The notes below the pieces were generated by a model that worked only from the letters and a program-made list of their open reading frames with translations, had not been told where the DNA came from and did no database searches. From positions 496,001-560,000 of the forward strand of contig NZ_VAHD01000001.1 in NCBI RefSeq assembly GCF_005876985.1: a stretch of DNA of 64,000 nucleotides. Direction: 5' to 3'. This DNA is from Rhodoferax bucti (GTDB lineage: Bacteria; Pseudomonadota; Gammaproteobacteria; Burkholderiales; Burkholderiaceae_C). Shown here piece by piece: positions 29,447 through 37,953 of this stretch (position 1 is its first letter; every line of letters starts with the position of its first letter). Position numbers and translations under genes: made by a program.

Positions 29447-30786
29447 GCGGCTACAGCTTCCACCCGCACCCGCCACTCCCCGGTGAGCAGCTTTTGCATG
29501 AGGCCGCGTTTGAGGGATTGGTAGTGGGTTTGTTGGGTGGTGAGGACATTCAACTTGTTAAAAACCTCCTCACAAATGGTACTAATTTGATCTCTCTCGG
29601 CTTCCGCAGGCATTGGCACGTACACCTCTCGCAGAGACTTCAAATTAATCACCTGTTGAGCAGAACCGATCATTCCGCCAAGTAGGCACGCTCTACCTGT
29701 AGTAGATGCAAGATAGCAATGAATGAACTTGGACATTGCCAAGCTGCTCGTTCTTATCATTCCCGCTTGGCGCGCAATGTTTGCTCCAGCAAGCTCTTCT
29801 GGCACTACCGCCGTTTCCCCTGGGTAGCCGACGAGCGAGACAAGTAACTCGCCACCTTGCAGCACTGTGCGCTTGAATTGGACGGATATTTCTTGCGAAA
29901 CCGTACGCAGGTTGGCTGCAATCTTTCCGTTCTTGATGTCACCACCTCGAACAAGCGGCACGCCGCCTGCACTGACCTCTCCAGGCTGAACAACTCCATA
30001 GGTGATGTTCTCTGTGGCTAGCTCTTCAAGCTTTCGCGCTTCCCAATTCTGCGGAATTTGCCCAATTGGGCTATCTTGAAACTCGGTGTGCGGGTGCCAG
30101 CGGCCTTGGGCGTCGGGGGTGCCTGCGCCGCGGGTGAAGAGGGTTTGCATCAGGCCCTGTTTGAGGGTCTGGGTGGCGCTGATCTGGCGGGCGATCAGGT
30201 CCAGCTTGTCGTCAACGGCGGTGAGGATGGCGGCGATTTTTTGTTGTTCGGGGAAGGGTGTATGCGGCGTAGGCAGCGTGAGCAAAACATCTTTGGAAAT
30301 GTTCTTCATGCTGTTGCTCGTTCCCGTTGCACCAGCAGCAATCAAACTTTTGATGGCGGGCAATTGAAGCCAGTACGACAACCAGCGTTGCGAGTGCGGG
30401 CGATCAGAGGGAACTGTTTGCCACAGCCGATCCGGCAGGAACAGATGCGGTTGCGCTGAAGGCACATACCCGGACTCACCCACAAGTGCGGGCGTGTTCA
30501 TGCGGCTGATCACAACGCGGTCCGCGAGAACAGGCGAAGCGACGCGGTCAATATCTTCCGGAACAACGACCTTGTGCTGGTGCGCGAAGAACTTACCGCC
30601 CAATACGGCGCTGGTTTTCAAGACGCCCACCTGACCATCCAGACAGCCTGCTTCAGTCTCGTTTGCATTAACGCTCACGCCTGCTTGAAGTGCAGCAACA
30701 AAGTCCCCCAGCTTGCCAAGCGTCCACTCCACCGGAATCCACCCCACTACCGTTTCCTTGTACCCCGGCTTGCCTGCCACGCTCAC
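29443..30786 (-). CDS. hsdS: Type I restriction enzyme, specificity subunit
   Basis: A 447-residue HsdS with two target-recognition halves. Each half ends in a helical spacer with a matching sequence: FPEQQKIAAILTAVDDKLDLI near residue 185 and AERDQISTICEEVFNKLNVL near 400, each followed by QTLKQGLMQTLFT or QSLKRGLMQKLLTGEW. The start overlaps the hsdM stop (ATGA). It sets the recognition sequence for both methylation and cleavage. Confidence 0.93.
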   Translation of the reverse strand: MSVAGKPGYKETVVGWIPVEWTLGKLGDFVAALQAGVSVNANETEAGCLDGQVGVLKTSAVLGGKFFAHQHKVVVPEDIDRVASPVLADRVVISRMNTPALVGESGYVPSAQPHLFLPDRLWQTVPSDRPHSQRWLSYWLQLPAIKSLIAAGATGTSNSMKNISKDVLLTLPTPHTPFPEQQKIAAILTAVDDKLDLIARQISATQTLKQGLMQTLFTRGAGTPDAQGRWHPHTEFQDSPIGQIPQNWEARKLEELATENITYGVVQPGEVSAGGVPLVRGGDIKNGKIAANLRTVSQEISVQFKRTVLQGGELLVSLVGYPGETAVVPEELAGANIARQAGMIRTSSLAMSKFIHCYLASTTGRACLLGGMIGSAQQVINLKSLREVYVPMPAEAERDQISTICEEVFNKLNVLTTQQTHYQSLKRGLMQKLLTGEWRVRVEAVAA

Positions 30787-32399
30787 AGCCCGCCCTCCAC
30801 CAACCCCAGCTCCGCCAGATACCCATTCAGCCGCGCATCCACCGCCTTCTCTTCCTCGGCCAGTTCGCGCAGCAGCGCCAGGGTGGCGGGCACATCCACC
30901 ACGTCTTCTTTCTGGCCGTTGTCGATGTAGCGGGCGATATTGAGGTTGCCGTCGTTGGCGCGGATTTCGTCCAGGGGCACCACGCGGCAGTAGTGGGCTA
31001 CCTCGGCTTGCGCTTCAAACGCGGCGCGGTGGGTGGCGACGATGCGTTGCACATCCTCAGGCCGCAGGCTGTTTTGGGCTTTGCCCTCCGCAAAGTCGCG
31101 GCTGGCGTCGATGATGATGACGTTGCCTTGCAGGGCTTTGGGCTTTTTCTTGTTGAGGATGAGCACGCAGGCCGGAATGCCGGTGTTGTAAAACAGGGCA
31201 GACGGCAGGCCGACGATGGCCTCGATCAAATCGCCCGGCTGGTTGCCCTGCGCGGCGCTGGTGCCGAAGAGCAGGCCGTCGCGAATCTTGCCTTCCTCCC
31301 CACTGCGGAACAGCACGCCGTGCGGCAGGATGATGCCCATGCGGCCGTCGGCCTTGAGGCTGGCCAGCATGTGTTGTGCAAAGGCCAGGTCGCCATAGCC
31401 GCGCGGGGGCGTGCCGTAGAGGAAGCGGCTGTGGGGGTCGTTGATGGTTTTGTAGTTGGGGGCTTTGGGCTTTTTGCCACTGTCGGCGTTTTGCTCGGTC
31501 TCGGCCTCGATCTCCAGCGGGCTCCACCAGGCTTTGGCGCTGAAGGGTGGGTTGGCGATCACGCGGTCAAAGGTTTGCAGGTGGCCGCCGCTCAGGTGCT
31601 TGGGCTCTACCAGCGTGTCGCCGCGCTCTATCTTGGCGTGCATGTTGTGCAGGTAGAGGTTGAGCTTGGCGATGGCCCAGGTGCCCAGGTTTTTCTCCTG
31701 GCCGTAGAGCTGAACGTTGGGCTGGCCCATGACCTTGCCGTTGGGCAACTCTGCGATGTGGTGGGCGCTTTCCACCAGCATGCCGCCGCTGCCACAGGTG
31801 GGGTCGTACACGCTGTGGCCGGGGCGGGGGTCTATGAGCTGCACCACCAGTTGCACCACGGCTTTGGGGGTGTAGAACTCGCCGCCTTTTTTGCCTGCGT
31901 CGTCGGCAAATTGCTTGATGAGGTATTCGTAGGCGTCGCCCAGCATGTCGGCCTTGTAGAGGTCGGCGTTGCCCAAGCGGTATTGGTTGAAGTGGCGCAG
32001 CAGGCGCTGCAGGGTGGCGTCGCTCAATATGCGTTTGTCGCCGTACTGGGTGGCGGTGAGCACGTGTTGCAGCTCGGTGTTTTGCTCTTCGATTTTGGCA
32101 AAGGCTTGGTCCAGCGCCTCGCCTATGTTTTGGGTGCGGGCGATCAGGCTGGGCCAGCGGGCCTCGGGCGGGAACTGGCCCATGGCGTCTTGCACTTCGG
32201 TTTCGGCCTCGGCAGCGCTGAGGTGCTCGTCGGCCATCTTGGCGCGCACGCGTTCGTCAAACACGTCGTTAAAGCGCTTGAGGAAGAGCAGGCCAAAGAT
32301 GTAGTTTTTGAAGTCGCTGGAGTCGATGGAGCCGCGCAGGATGTTGGCGGACTCCCAGAGCCAGCTCTCTAGGGTGTCGAGGGTGAGTGCAGATGACAT
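30783..32399 (-). CDS. hsdM: Type I restriction enzyme, methyltransferase subunit
   Basis: A 538-residue N6-adenine DNA methyltransferase. The SAM-binding motif appears in YDPTCGSGGMLVES and the catalytic motif IV in VIANPPFSAKAW. An N-terminal helical HsdM domain (LDTLESWLWESANILRG) precedes them. I use the ATG at 32399 (MSSALTLDTLES), three codons inside the longest frame, because family members start this way; the upstream ATG at 32408 is possible. First gene of hsdM-hsdS. Confidence 0.94.
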   Translation of the reverse strand: MSSALTLDTLESWLWESANILRGSIDSSDFKNYIFGLLFLKRFNDVFDERVRAKMADEHLSAAEAETEVQDAMGQFPPEARWPSLIARTQNIGEALDQAFAKIEEQNTELQHVLTATQYGDKRILSDATLQRLLRHFNQYRLGNADLYKADMLGDAYEYLIKQFADDAGKKGGEFYTPKAVVQLVVQLIDPRPGHSVYDPTCGSGGMLVESAHHIAELPNGKVMGQPNVQLYGQEKNLGTWAIAKLNLYLHNMHAKIERGDTLVEPKHLSGGHLQTFDRVIANPPFSAKAWWSPLEIEAETEQNADSGKKPKAPNYKTINDPHSRFLYGTPPRGYGDLAFAQHMLASLKADGRMGIILPHGVLFRSGEEGKIRDGLLFGTSAAQGNQPGDLIEAIVGLPSALFYNTGIPACVLILNKKKPKALQGNVIIIDASRDFAEGKAQNSLRPEDVQRIVATHRAAFEAQAEVAHYCRVVPLDEIRANDGNLNIARYIDNGQKEDVVDVPATLALLRELAEEEKAVDARLNGYLAELGLVEGGL

Positions 32400-32446
32400 G
32401 GCGGGCATTGTGCCAGCTTGGGTACGCTGCCACGCCCCTCATTTTT

Positions 32447-32511
32447 AAGCCAAATCGGGCTCTAGCGCAGATGGGATGTGCGCGAGTAGCTACCAATTTA
32501 ATAGCAAACCG
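32447..32511 (-). repeat. Dispersed palindromic repeat, copy after the sigma-54 regulator gene
   Basis: On the minus strand it starts GGTTTGCTATTAAATTGGTA, continues TAGCTACTCGCGCACATCCC, and ends near GATTTGGC. It lies 12 bp after the stop of the regulator at 32524. It fills most of the 115-bp gap to hsdM. Confidence 0.8.
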
Positions 32512-32523
32512 ACATTCAATGCA

Positions 32524-34527
32524 TCAAACACTAGCCGCACTCAGCTTGCGGTACAGCGTCTGCCGGCTGATGCCCAACTGGCGGGCGGCGAGGGACACGT
32601 TGCCCCGCGTCGCCTCCAGCGCGTGTTGGATAGCCGCTTGCGACAGGGCTTGCAGGCTTTGGGGCTCGCGCACCGCTGCCGGCTGGGGCAACACGATCTG
32701 GGTGGCCTGCAGGGCTTGAGCACTTGCAAGGGTGGCAGAGGGCGCAGGGGCTTGCAGTGCCTCCAGCAAATCGTCGGGCATGTGGGTCCAGTCCAGGGTG
32801 TCCTCGCCGTCTTGCAGCATGGCGCAGGCGGTGCGCAGCACGCTGGCGTACTGGCGCAGGTTGCCGGGCCAGGGGTAGGCAGTCAGGCGGCTCATCAGCT
32901 CGGGGGCGACTTGCACCGCCAAGTCCGGGCTCAGGTCGGCCAGCAGGCGCTCGGTCAGGGCCACCATGTCGCTGCGCTCGCGCAGGGCCGGCAGGGTGAC
33001 GGTAAGGCCGTTGATGCGGTAGTACAAGTCGTGGCGGAAGCTGCCTTTCTCGGCCGCTTCGGCCAGCTTGCAGTGGGTGGCGCACACCAGGGCAAAGTCC
33101 ACCGGCACGGCCTTGCCCGCGCCCACGGGGGTGACGGTGCGCTCTTGCAGCACCCGCAGCAGCCGAGTTTGCATGGCCAAGGGCATGTCGCCGATTTCGT
33201 CTAGAAACAAGGTGCCGCCGTGGGCCTCGCGCAAGCGGCCGGGGCTGCCTTCTTTGCGGGCACCAGTAAAGGCGCCAGCCACGTAGCCGAACAGCTCGGA
33301 CTCGATCAGGCTCTCGGGAATGGCGCCGCAGTTGATGGCCACAAACGGGCCGTCTTTGCGCGGGCCGCTGTCGTGCAGGGCGCGCGCAAACATCTCTTTG
33401 CCCACGCCGGATTCGCCCTGGATCAGCACCGGGATCGGCTTGGCCACCACGCGGCGGGCTTTGTCCGCGGCACTGCGCCAGCGGGCATCGCCAGTGTCCA
33501 GCGCGGTCAGCGCGTCGCCGCTGCGGGCGGTGGCCAACGTCGCCTGTGGTACCGCGTGCCAAACGCCGCTGTGGGCAGTCTGGGACTGGGGGATGGCGGG
33601 CAGCACTGCCGCGTCCACCTGCACCTGGGCAAACAAGATGGCACCGTTGTGCAGGCGCAGTTGCTGGGGCTGCAGGGGGCGGCGCTTGTGGCGGGAGAGT
33701 AGGTCGTCCAGCCGCACATCCAGCACCCGCTCCAGCAGGGTGGCGCCGATGTCGCCGGTGTTCAGGCGCAGCAGGGCCAGGCCCACGCGGTTGGCGCCCA
33801 CGACCCAACCGTCATCCGACAGGGCAATGATGCCTTCGGCCACGCTGCCGATGCCCTCGGGCTGCAGATGCATATGCAGGCGGATGTTGCGCTTGCAGGT
33901 GGCCACCATGAGGCGGTTCTCGATCATGCGGGCGGCGGTGCTCACCAGCCCCAGCGTGTGGGCATGGCCGTTGCGGTGGTCGCCCGAGATATCCAGAATG
34001 CCGCTCAGCTCGCCGGTGGCCGAGAGGATGGGCGAGGCCGCGCAGGTGAGAAAGCCGTTGCGCTCCAGAAAGTGCTCGGAGCCATGGATTTCCACCGCAC
34101 TGCGCTCGGCCAGCGCGGTGCCGATAGCGTTGGTGCCCCGGTGCGCCTCGTGCCAGGAGGCGCCACTGGTGAGCGCCACCCGCTCCGCCTTGTCCACAAA
34201 GTAGGGATCGCCCAGCGTGTGCATCAGCATGCCGCTGGGGTCGGCCAGCACCACCACGCTCTGGCTCTGGCGCACTTGGTCAAACACGTATTCCATCACC
34301 GGGCGCGAATGGGCCAGAAGCGCATGGTTGCTGGCCAGCACATGGCGCAGATGGTGCTGGCTGGCATGGTCGGGCGCCACGCGGGCCGTGGGTGCGAGCC
34401 CCGCCGCCACGCTACGGTGCCAGGAACGGGCCAGGCGCTCGTCCACGATGCCGCTGGGGCATTGGCCGGTTTCCAATAGCTGTTGGCGGGCCTGTCGCAA
34501 GGCCAGTAAGGGGGAGTTGGGTCGCAC
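32524..34527 (-). CDS. acoR: AcoR-type sigma-54-dependent activator
   Basis: A 667-residue regulator. A GAF-like sensory region fills about residues 75-220, a PAS-like segment follows, then an AAA+ domain with Walker A GESGVGKEM, the sigma-54 contact loop GAFTGA and Walker B-like GGTLFLDEIGDMPL, and a Fis-type helix-turn-helix at the end (NVSLAARQLGISRQTLYRKL). AcoR-type activators respond to acetoin or short alcohols and aldehydes. It is divergent from an aldehyde dehydrogenase gene that has a sigma-54 promoter, which is its likely target. Confidence 0.92.
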   Translation of the reverse strand: MRPNSPLLALRQARQQLLETGQCPSGIVDERLARSWHRSVAAGLAPTARVAPDHASQHHLRHVLASNHALLAHSRPVMEYVFDQVRQSQSVVVLADPSGMLMHTLGDPYFVDKAERVALTSGASWHEAHRGTNAIGTALAERSAVEIHGSEHFLERNGFLTCAASPILSATGELSGILDISGDHRNGHAHTLGLVSTAARMIENRLMVATCKRNIRLHMHLQPEGIGSVAEGIIALSDDGWVVGANRVGLALLRLNTGDIGATLLERVLDVRLDDLLSRHKRRPLQPQQLRLHNGAILFAQVQVDAAVLPAIPQSQTAHSGVWHAVPQATLATARSGDALTALDTGDARWRSAADKARRVVAKPIPVLIQGESGVGKEMFARALHDSGPRKDGPFVAINCGAIPESLIESELFGYVAGAFTGARKEGSPGRLREAHGGTLFLDEIGDMPLAMQTRLLRVLQERTVTPVGAGKAVPVDFALVCATHCKLAEAAEKGSFRHDLYYRINGLTVTLPALRERSDMVALTERLLADLSPDLAVQVAPELMSRLTAYPWPGNLRQYASVLRTACAMLQDGEDTLDWTHMPDDLLEALQAPAPSATLASAQALQATQIVLPQPAAVREPQSLQALSQAAIQHALEATRGNVSLAARQLGISRQTLYRKLSAASV

Positions 34528-34634
34528 GTTGTCTCCTGCGCGGGGTCATGCCGCCCCGCTTTGCGCCAGTATGGGGGTTGGCTGCACAGGGGGCAATGGC
34601 ACAGACCCGCAAAACTGTCCGAGTGTTCCATTTT

Positions 34635-34648
34635 GTGACACTTGTCAC
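34635..34648. promoter_or_regulatory. Candidate upstream activator site
   Basis: Perfect palindrome GTGACA-CT-TGTCAC. Its symmetry and distance from the sigma-54 promoter fit an enhancer for the Fis-type activator. The binding protein is inferred from position. Confidence 0.5.
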
Positions 34649-34748
34649 TGTGGCAAAGGTAGACAGCTTGGCAGGGCGGACACTTTTCAAGGCCGGGTCG
34701 TTTGGAAAAAATGCAATGAAATCAACGCTCTGCCATGGGCACCCCGGG

Positions 34749-34764
34749 TGGCACGGCTCTTGAG
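34749..34764 (+). promoter_or_regulatory. Sigma-54 promoter of aldB
   Basis: TGGCACGGCTCTTGAG matches the consensus TGGCACG-N4-TTGCW at all conserved positions except the last C, which is A. It lies 66 bp before the aldB start codon and is read towards it. Confidence 0.7.
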
Positions 34765-34829
34765 TGGGTGGTGCCACCTGCCGGAGTGATTCCGCGGGAA
34801 ACCAAACCAATCACAAGAGGACGACAACC

Positions 34830-36353
34830 ATGGCTATTTATGCAGCACCCGGCGCAGCTGGCGCCAAGATCACTTACAAAGCCCAGTACGACAACTTCAT
34901 CGGCGGCAAGTGGGTTGCCCCGGTCAAGGGCCAGTACTTTGACGTGATCACCCCTGTCAGCGGCAAGGTGTACACCAAGGCAGCCCGCTCCGGCGCTGAA
35001 GATGTGGAACTGGCACTGGATGCCGCCCACGCCGCAAGCGACGCTTGGGGCAAGACCGATGCGGCCACCCGCGCCAACATCCTGCTCAAGATTGCTGACC
35101 GCATCGAGCAAAACCTGGAATTGCTGGCCTACGCCGAAACCGTGGACAACGGCAAAGCCATCCGCGAAACCCTGAACGCCGACATCCCGCTCACCGTGGA
35201 CCACTTCCGCTACTTTGCAGGCTGCGTGCGTGCGCAAGAAGGCGCGCTGTCCAACATCGACGAGAACACCGTGGCGTATCACATCCAGGAACCCCTGGGC
35301 GTGGTCGGCCAGATCATTCCCTGGAACTTCCCCATCCTGATGGCAGCCTGGAAGCTGGCACCTGCTTTGGGCGCCGGTAACTGCGTGGTGCTCAAGCCCG
35401 CAGAGTCCACTCCCATCTCCATCCTGATTCTGGCGGAGCTGATCGCCGACCTGCTGCCACCCGGCGTGCTCAACATCGTGAACGGTTACGGCCGCGAAGC
35501 CGGCATGCCTTTGGCGACTTCCAAGCGCATTGCCAAGATCGCCTTCACCGGCTCCACCACCACCGGCCGCGTGATTGCACAAGCTGCTGCTAACAACCTG
35601 ATTCCAGCCACGCTGGAACTGGGCGGCAAGAGCCCCAACGTGTTCTTTGCGGACGTGATGGACAAGGACGACGCCTTCCTGGACAAAGCCATCGAGGGCT
35701 TGGTGCTGTTTGCCTTCAACCAAGGCGAAGTCTGCACCTGCCCAAGCCGTGCGCTGATCCAGGAAAGCATTTACGACAAGTTCATGGAACGTGTCTTGAA
35801 GCGCGTAGCCGCCATCAAGCACATGAACCCGCTGGACACCGACAGCATGATGGGCGCGCAGGCCTCCAAAGAGCAGCTGACCAAGATCCTGAGCTACTTG
35901 GACTTGGGCAAGCAAGAAGGCGCAGAGCTGCTGGCAGGCGGCGGCCAAGCCCATTTGGGCGGCGACCTGGAAGGCGGCTACTACGTGCAGCCCACCTTGT
36001 TCAAGGGCCACAACAAGATGCGCATCTTCCAGGAAGAAATTTTTGGCCCCGTGCTGGCCGTGACCACCTTCAAGGACGAAGCCGAAGCTTTGGCCATTGC
36101 CAATGACACGCTCTATGGTCTGGGCGCCGGGGTGTGGAGCCGCAACGGCAATGTGGCCTACCGCATGGGCCGCGCCATCAAGGCCGGCCGTGTGTGGACC
36201 AACTGCTACCACGCCTACCCTGCACACGCCGCCTTCGGTGGCTACAAGGAATCCGGCATCGGCCGCGAAACCCACAAGATGATGCTGGACCACTACCAGC
36301 AGACCAAGAACTTGTTGGTTTCTTACTCTGAGAACAAGCTGGGCTTCTTCTAA
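34830..36353 (+). CDS. aldB: NAD+-dependent aldehyde dehydrogenase (AldB/ExaC type)
   Basis: A 507-residue aldehyde dehydrogenase, which oxidises acetaldehyde or similar aldehydes to acids. Visible are the fold marker [17 protein letters not shown], the general base Glu in ELGGKSPN, and the catalytic cysteine in [15 protein letters not shown] 34830 is chosen because AAGAGGA precedes it and family members start MAIYAAPG-like; an in-frame GTG further up overlaps the promoter. Control by the divergent AcoR-type activator is likely, and the DUF779 gene downstream is a usual companion of this enzyme class. Confidence 0.94.
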   Translation: MAIYAAPGAAGAKITYKAQYDNFIGGKWVAPVKGQYFDVITPVSGKVYTKAARSGAEDVELALDAAHAASDAWGKTDAATRANILLKIADRIEQNLELLAYAETVDNGKAIRETLNADIPLTVDHFRYFAGCVRAQEGALSNIDENTVAYHIQEPLGVVGQIIPWNFPILMAAWKLAPALGAGNCVVLKPAESTPISILILAELIADLLPPGVLNIVNGYGREAGMPLATSKRIAKIAFTGSTTTGRVIAQAAANNLIPATLELGGKSPNVFFADVMDKDDAFLDKAIEGLVLFAFNQGEVCTCPSRALIQESIYDKFMERVLKRVAAIKHMNPLDTDSMMGAQASKEQLTKILSYLDLGKQEGAELLAGGGQAHLGGDLEGGYYVQPTLFKGHNKMRIFQEEIFGPVLAVTTFKDEAEALAIANDTLYGLGAGVWSRNGNVAYRMGRAIKAGRVWTNCYHAYPAHAAFGGYKESGIGRETHKMMLDHYQQTKNLLVSYSENKLGFF

Positions 36354-36389
36354 AGCCCTATCTAAAACCCCTTCTCGCCGGAGGGGTTG

Positions 36390-36585
36390 CCAAGCGGCTA
36401 CCCCAAGGGCGCCCACCTCATACTGGAGTACCAGAAATCGGTGGTCACCCTTGGGGTAGCCGTTTGGCTTTGTGCTTTTGGGCGTACACGGTGGTGCGCC
36501 AGATATCCGGCGTGAGAGTGGGTGTAGGCGGACGCCGATTTCTGGTACTCCAGTATGAGGCGGCCGCCTACACCCACTCTCACGC
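36390..36585. repeat. Pair of nested hairpins with mutually inverted loops
   Basis: Hairpin 1: 25-bp arms at 36390-36414 and 36443-36467 (three mismatches), centred on CGGCTACCCCAAGGG. Hairpin 2: perfect 22-bp arms at 36510-36531 and 36564-36585, starting GCGTGAGAGTGGG. The loop of hairpin 1 (26 bp, 36416-36441) is the exact inverse complement of the loop of hairpin 2 (36535-36560). Each loop contains the mini-palindrome CTGG-4 bases-CCAG. The structure lies between aldB and the DUF779 gene. No T-run follows either stem, so it is not a standard terminator. Confidence 0.93.
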
Positions 36586-36616
36586 AGCGAACACCAACAA
36601 CACAGGAGACAAAACC

Positions 36617-36991
36617 ATGGTCGACAAAGTAGTAGCCACCCCCGCCGCCCTGGAGCTGGTGGCCTTCCTCAAAACCAAGCACGGCCCCGATTTGATGTTC
36701 CACCAAAGCGGTGGCTGCTGCGACAACAGCGCCGCCAACTGCTACCTGCCTGGCGAAATCACCATGGGCGCCGGCGATGTGTACCTGGGCGACGTGGGCG
36801 GCAGCCCGTTTTACATCGGCAAATCGCAATACGAATACTGGAAGCACACCCAACTCATCATCGACGTGATCGAAGGCCACGGCGGCACCTTCTCGCTCGA
36901 AGGCCCCGAAGGCAAAGCGTTCCACACCCGCTCCCGGGTGTTTACGGATGCGGAGTTGGCGGAGTTGGGGATTGAGAAGCCCAGCGTCTGA
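36617..36991 (+). CDS. DUF779 domain protein
   Basis: A 124-residue protein beginning MVDKVVATPAALELVAFLK. It carries a cysteine motif GGCCDNSAANC, which could bind metal, as in other DUF779 proteins found next to aldehyde dehydrogenases. ATG 36617 has CAGGAG 8 bp upstream; a longer in-frame start would translate the hairpin region and is rejected. Function is unknown; the repeated pairing with aldehyde dehydrogenase suggests a role in aldehyde oxidation or enzyme maturation. Confidence 0.88.
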   Translation: MVDKVVATPAALELVAFLKTKHGPDLMFHQSGGCCDNSAANCYLPGEITMGAGDVYLGDVGGSPFYIGKSQYEYWKHTQLIIDVIEGHGGTFSLEGPEGKAFHTRSRVFTDAELAELGIEKPSV

Positions 36992-37037
36992 AAGACGGCA
37001 CTCAAATTCAGCACCGCGCGGATGACAAGCCTTTTGA

Positions 37038-37090
37038 GCCGCTTGCGCACAGAGGGCAAGCGGCAGCAGCTATCAATTCAGGAGCAATCA
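37038..37090 (-). repeat. Dispersed palindromic repeat, copy at the pyrF stop
   Basis: On the minus strand the element begins at the pyrF stop codon: TGATTGCTCCTGAATTGATA, then GCTGCTGCCGCTTGC. A stem CCGCTTGC / GCAAGCGG follows. Resembles the pgk-adjacent copy (TTTGCTCCTGAAATAGGATC). Confidence 0.65.
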
Positions 37091-37930
37091 GGCTGCCTGG
37101 GCCGCCCGTAGCACATCGCGGGTGCGCGTAGCTTCACGGCGGGCTGCCTCCGCAAAATCAGCAGCCGACGAGGCGTACAAAATGGCGCGGGACGAGTTCA
37201 CGATGATGGGGGCCGTAGTGGCACCCGCATCTGCCCGCCACCCGGCCTTCACCGTGGCCACCGCATCACCGCCCTGCGCGCCCACGCCGGGGATCAGCAG
37301 AGGCACGGTCGACGCCAAGGCGCGCACCCGCTCAATTTCCGCTGGGTAAGTGGCCCCCACCACCAATCCCAACTGGCCGTTGAGGTTCCAGGGCCCTTGG
37401 GCCAAGGCGGCAATGTGTTCATACAGGCGCGGCTGGCCGGGTACGTCACGCAAGTGCTGCGGCTGAAAGTCGTCCCCACCGGGGTTGGAGGTGCGGCAGA
37501 GCAGAAATGCCCCCTTGCCGTGGTACTTGAGGTACGGCTGAACCGAATCAAAGCCCATGAAAGGCGAAAGCGTGACCGCATCGGCACCGTAGCGCTCGAA
37601 GGCCTCCTTGGCGTATTGCTCGGCAGTGCTGCCGATGTCGCCCCGCTTGGCATCCAGAATCACCGGCACCTGCGGCGCGGTACGGCGCATGTGCTCCATC
37701 AGCTTTTCGAGCTGGGCCTCAGCGCCATGGGCGGCGAAGTAGGCGATCTGGGGTTTGAAAGAATTCACCAAATCAGCCGTGGCATCGACGATGGCGGCGC
37801 AGAAGTCGTAAATCTTGCTGGCATCGCCCCGGATATGGTCCGGAAACTTGGCAGGCTCCGGGTCCAGGCCCACGCACAACAAGGAGCCGTTTTGGCGCTC
37901 GGCGGTGCGCAACTGGTCAAGAAAGGTCAT
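37088..37930 (-). CDS. pyrF: Orotidine 5'-phosphate decarboxylase
   Basis: A 280-residue cytoplasmic enzyme of the last step of UMP synthesis. The active-site stretch [15 protein letters not shown] identifies the longer (type 2) subfamily, as does the overall length. The phosphate-binding end is seen in [11 protein letters not shown]. Start ATG at 37930. The gene overlaps no neighbour and ends in a dispersed repeat. Confidence 0.96.
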   Translation of the reverse strand: MTFLDQLRTAERQNGSLLCVGLDPEPAKFPDHIRGDASKIYDFCAAIVDATADLVNSFKPQIAYFAAHGAEAQLEKLMEHMRRTAPQVPVILDAKRGDIGSTAEQYAKEAFERYGADAVTLSPFMGFDSVQPYLKYHGKGAFLLCRTSNPGGDDFQPQHLRDVPGQPRLYEHIAALAQGPWNLNGQLGLVVGATYPAEIERVRALASTVPLLIPGVGAQGGDAVATVKAGWRADAGATTAPIIVNSSRAILYASSAADFAEAARREATRTRDVLRAAQAA

Positions 37931-37953
37931 GGGGCTATTCTAAGAAAGCGGCT

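Larger units (their letters stand above)
34528..34829. promoter_or_regulatory. Divergent control region between the activator and aldB
   Basis: This 302-bp stretch holds no gene. It contains a perfect dyad at 34635-34648, a sigma-54 promoter at 34749-34764 and the aldB ribosome site AAGAGGA near 34815. The dyad lies about 100 bp upstream of the promoter, a normal distance for an activator site. Confidence 0.7.

Noticed and set aside
30690-32372. 560-codon open frame on the plus strand opposite hsdM
   Set aside because: It has low-complexity Gly/Val/Ala/His-rich translation typical of the antisense of a high-GC gene, while the minus strand encodes a full methyltransferase.
34722-36416. 564-codon minus-strand frame opposite aldB
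   Set aside because: Antisense of a complete aldehyde dehydrogenase; no recognisable domain and it would cover the sigma-54 promoter.
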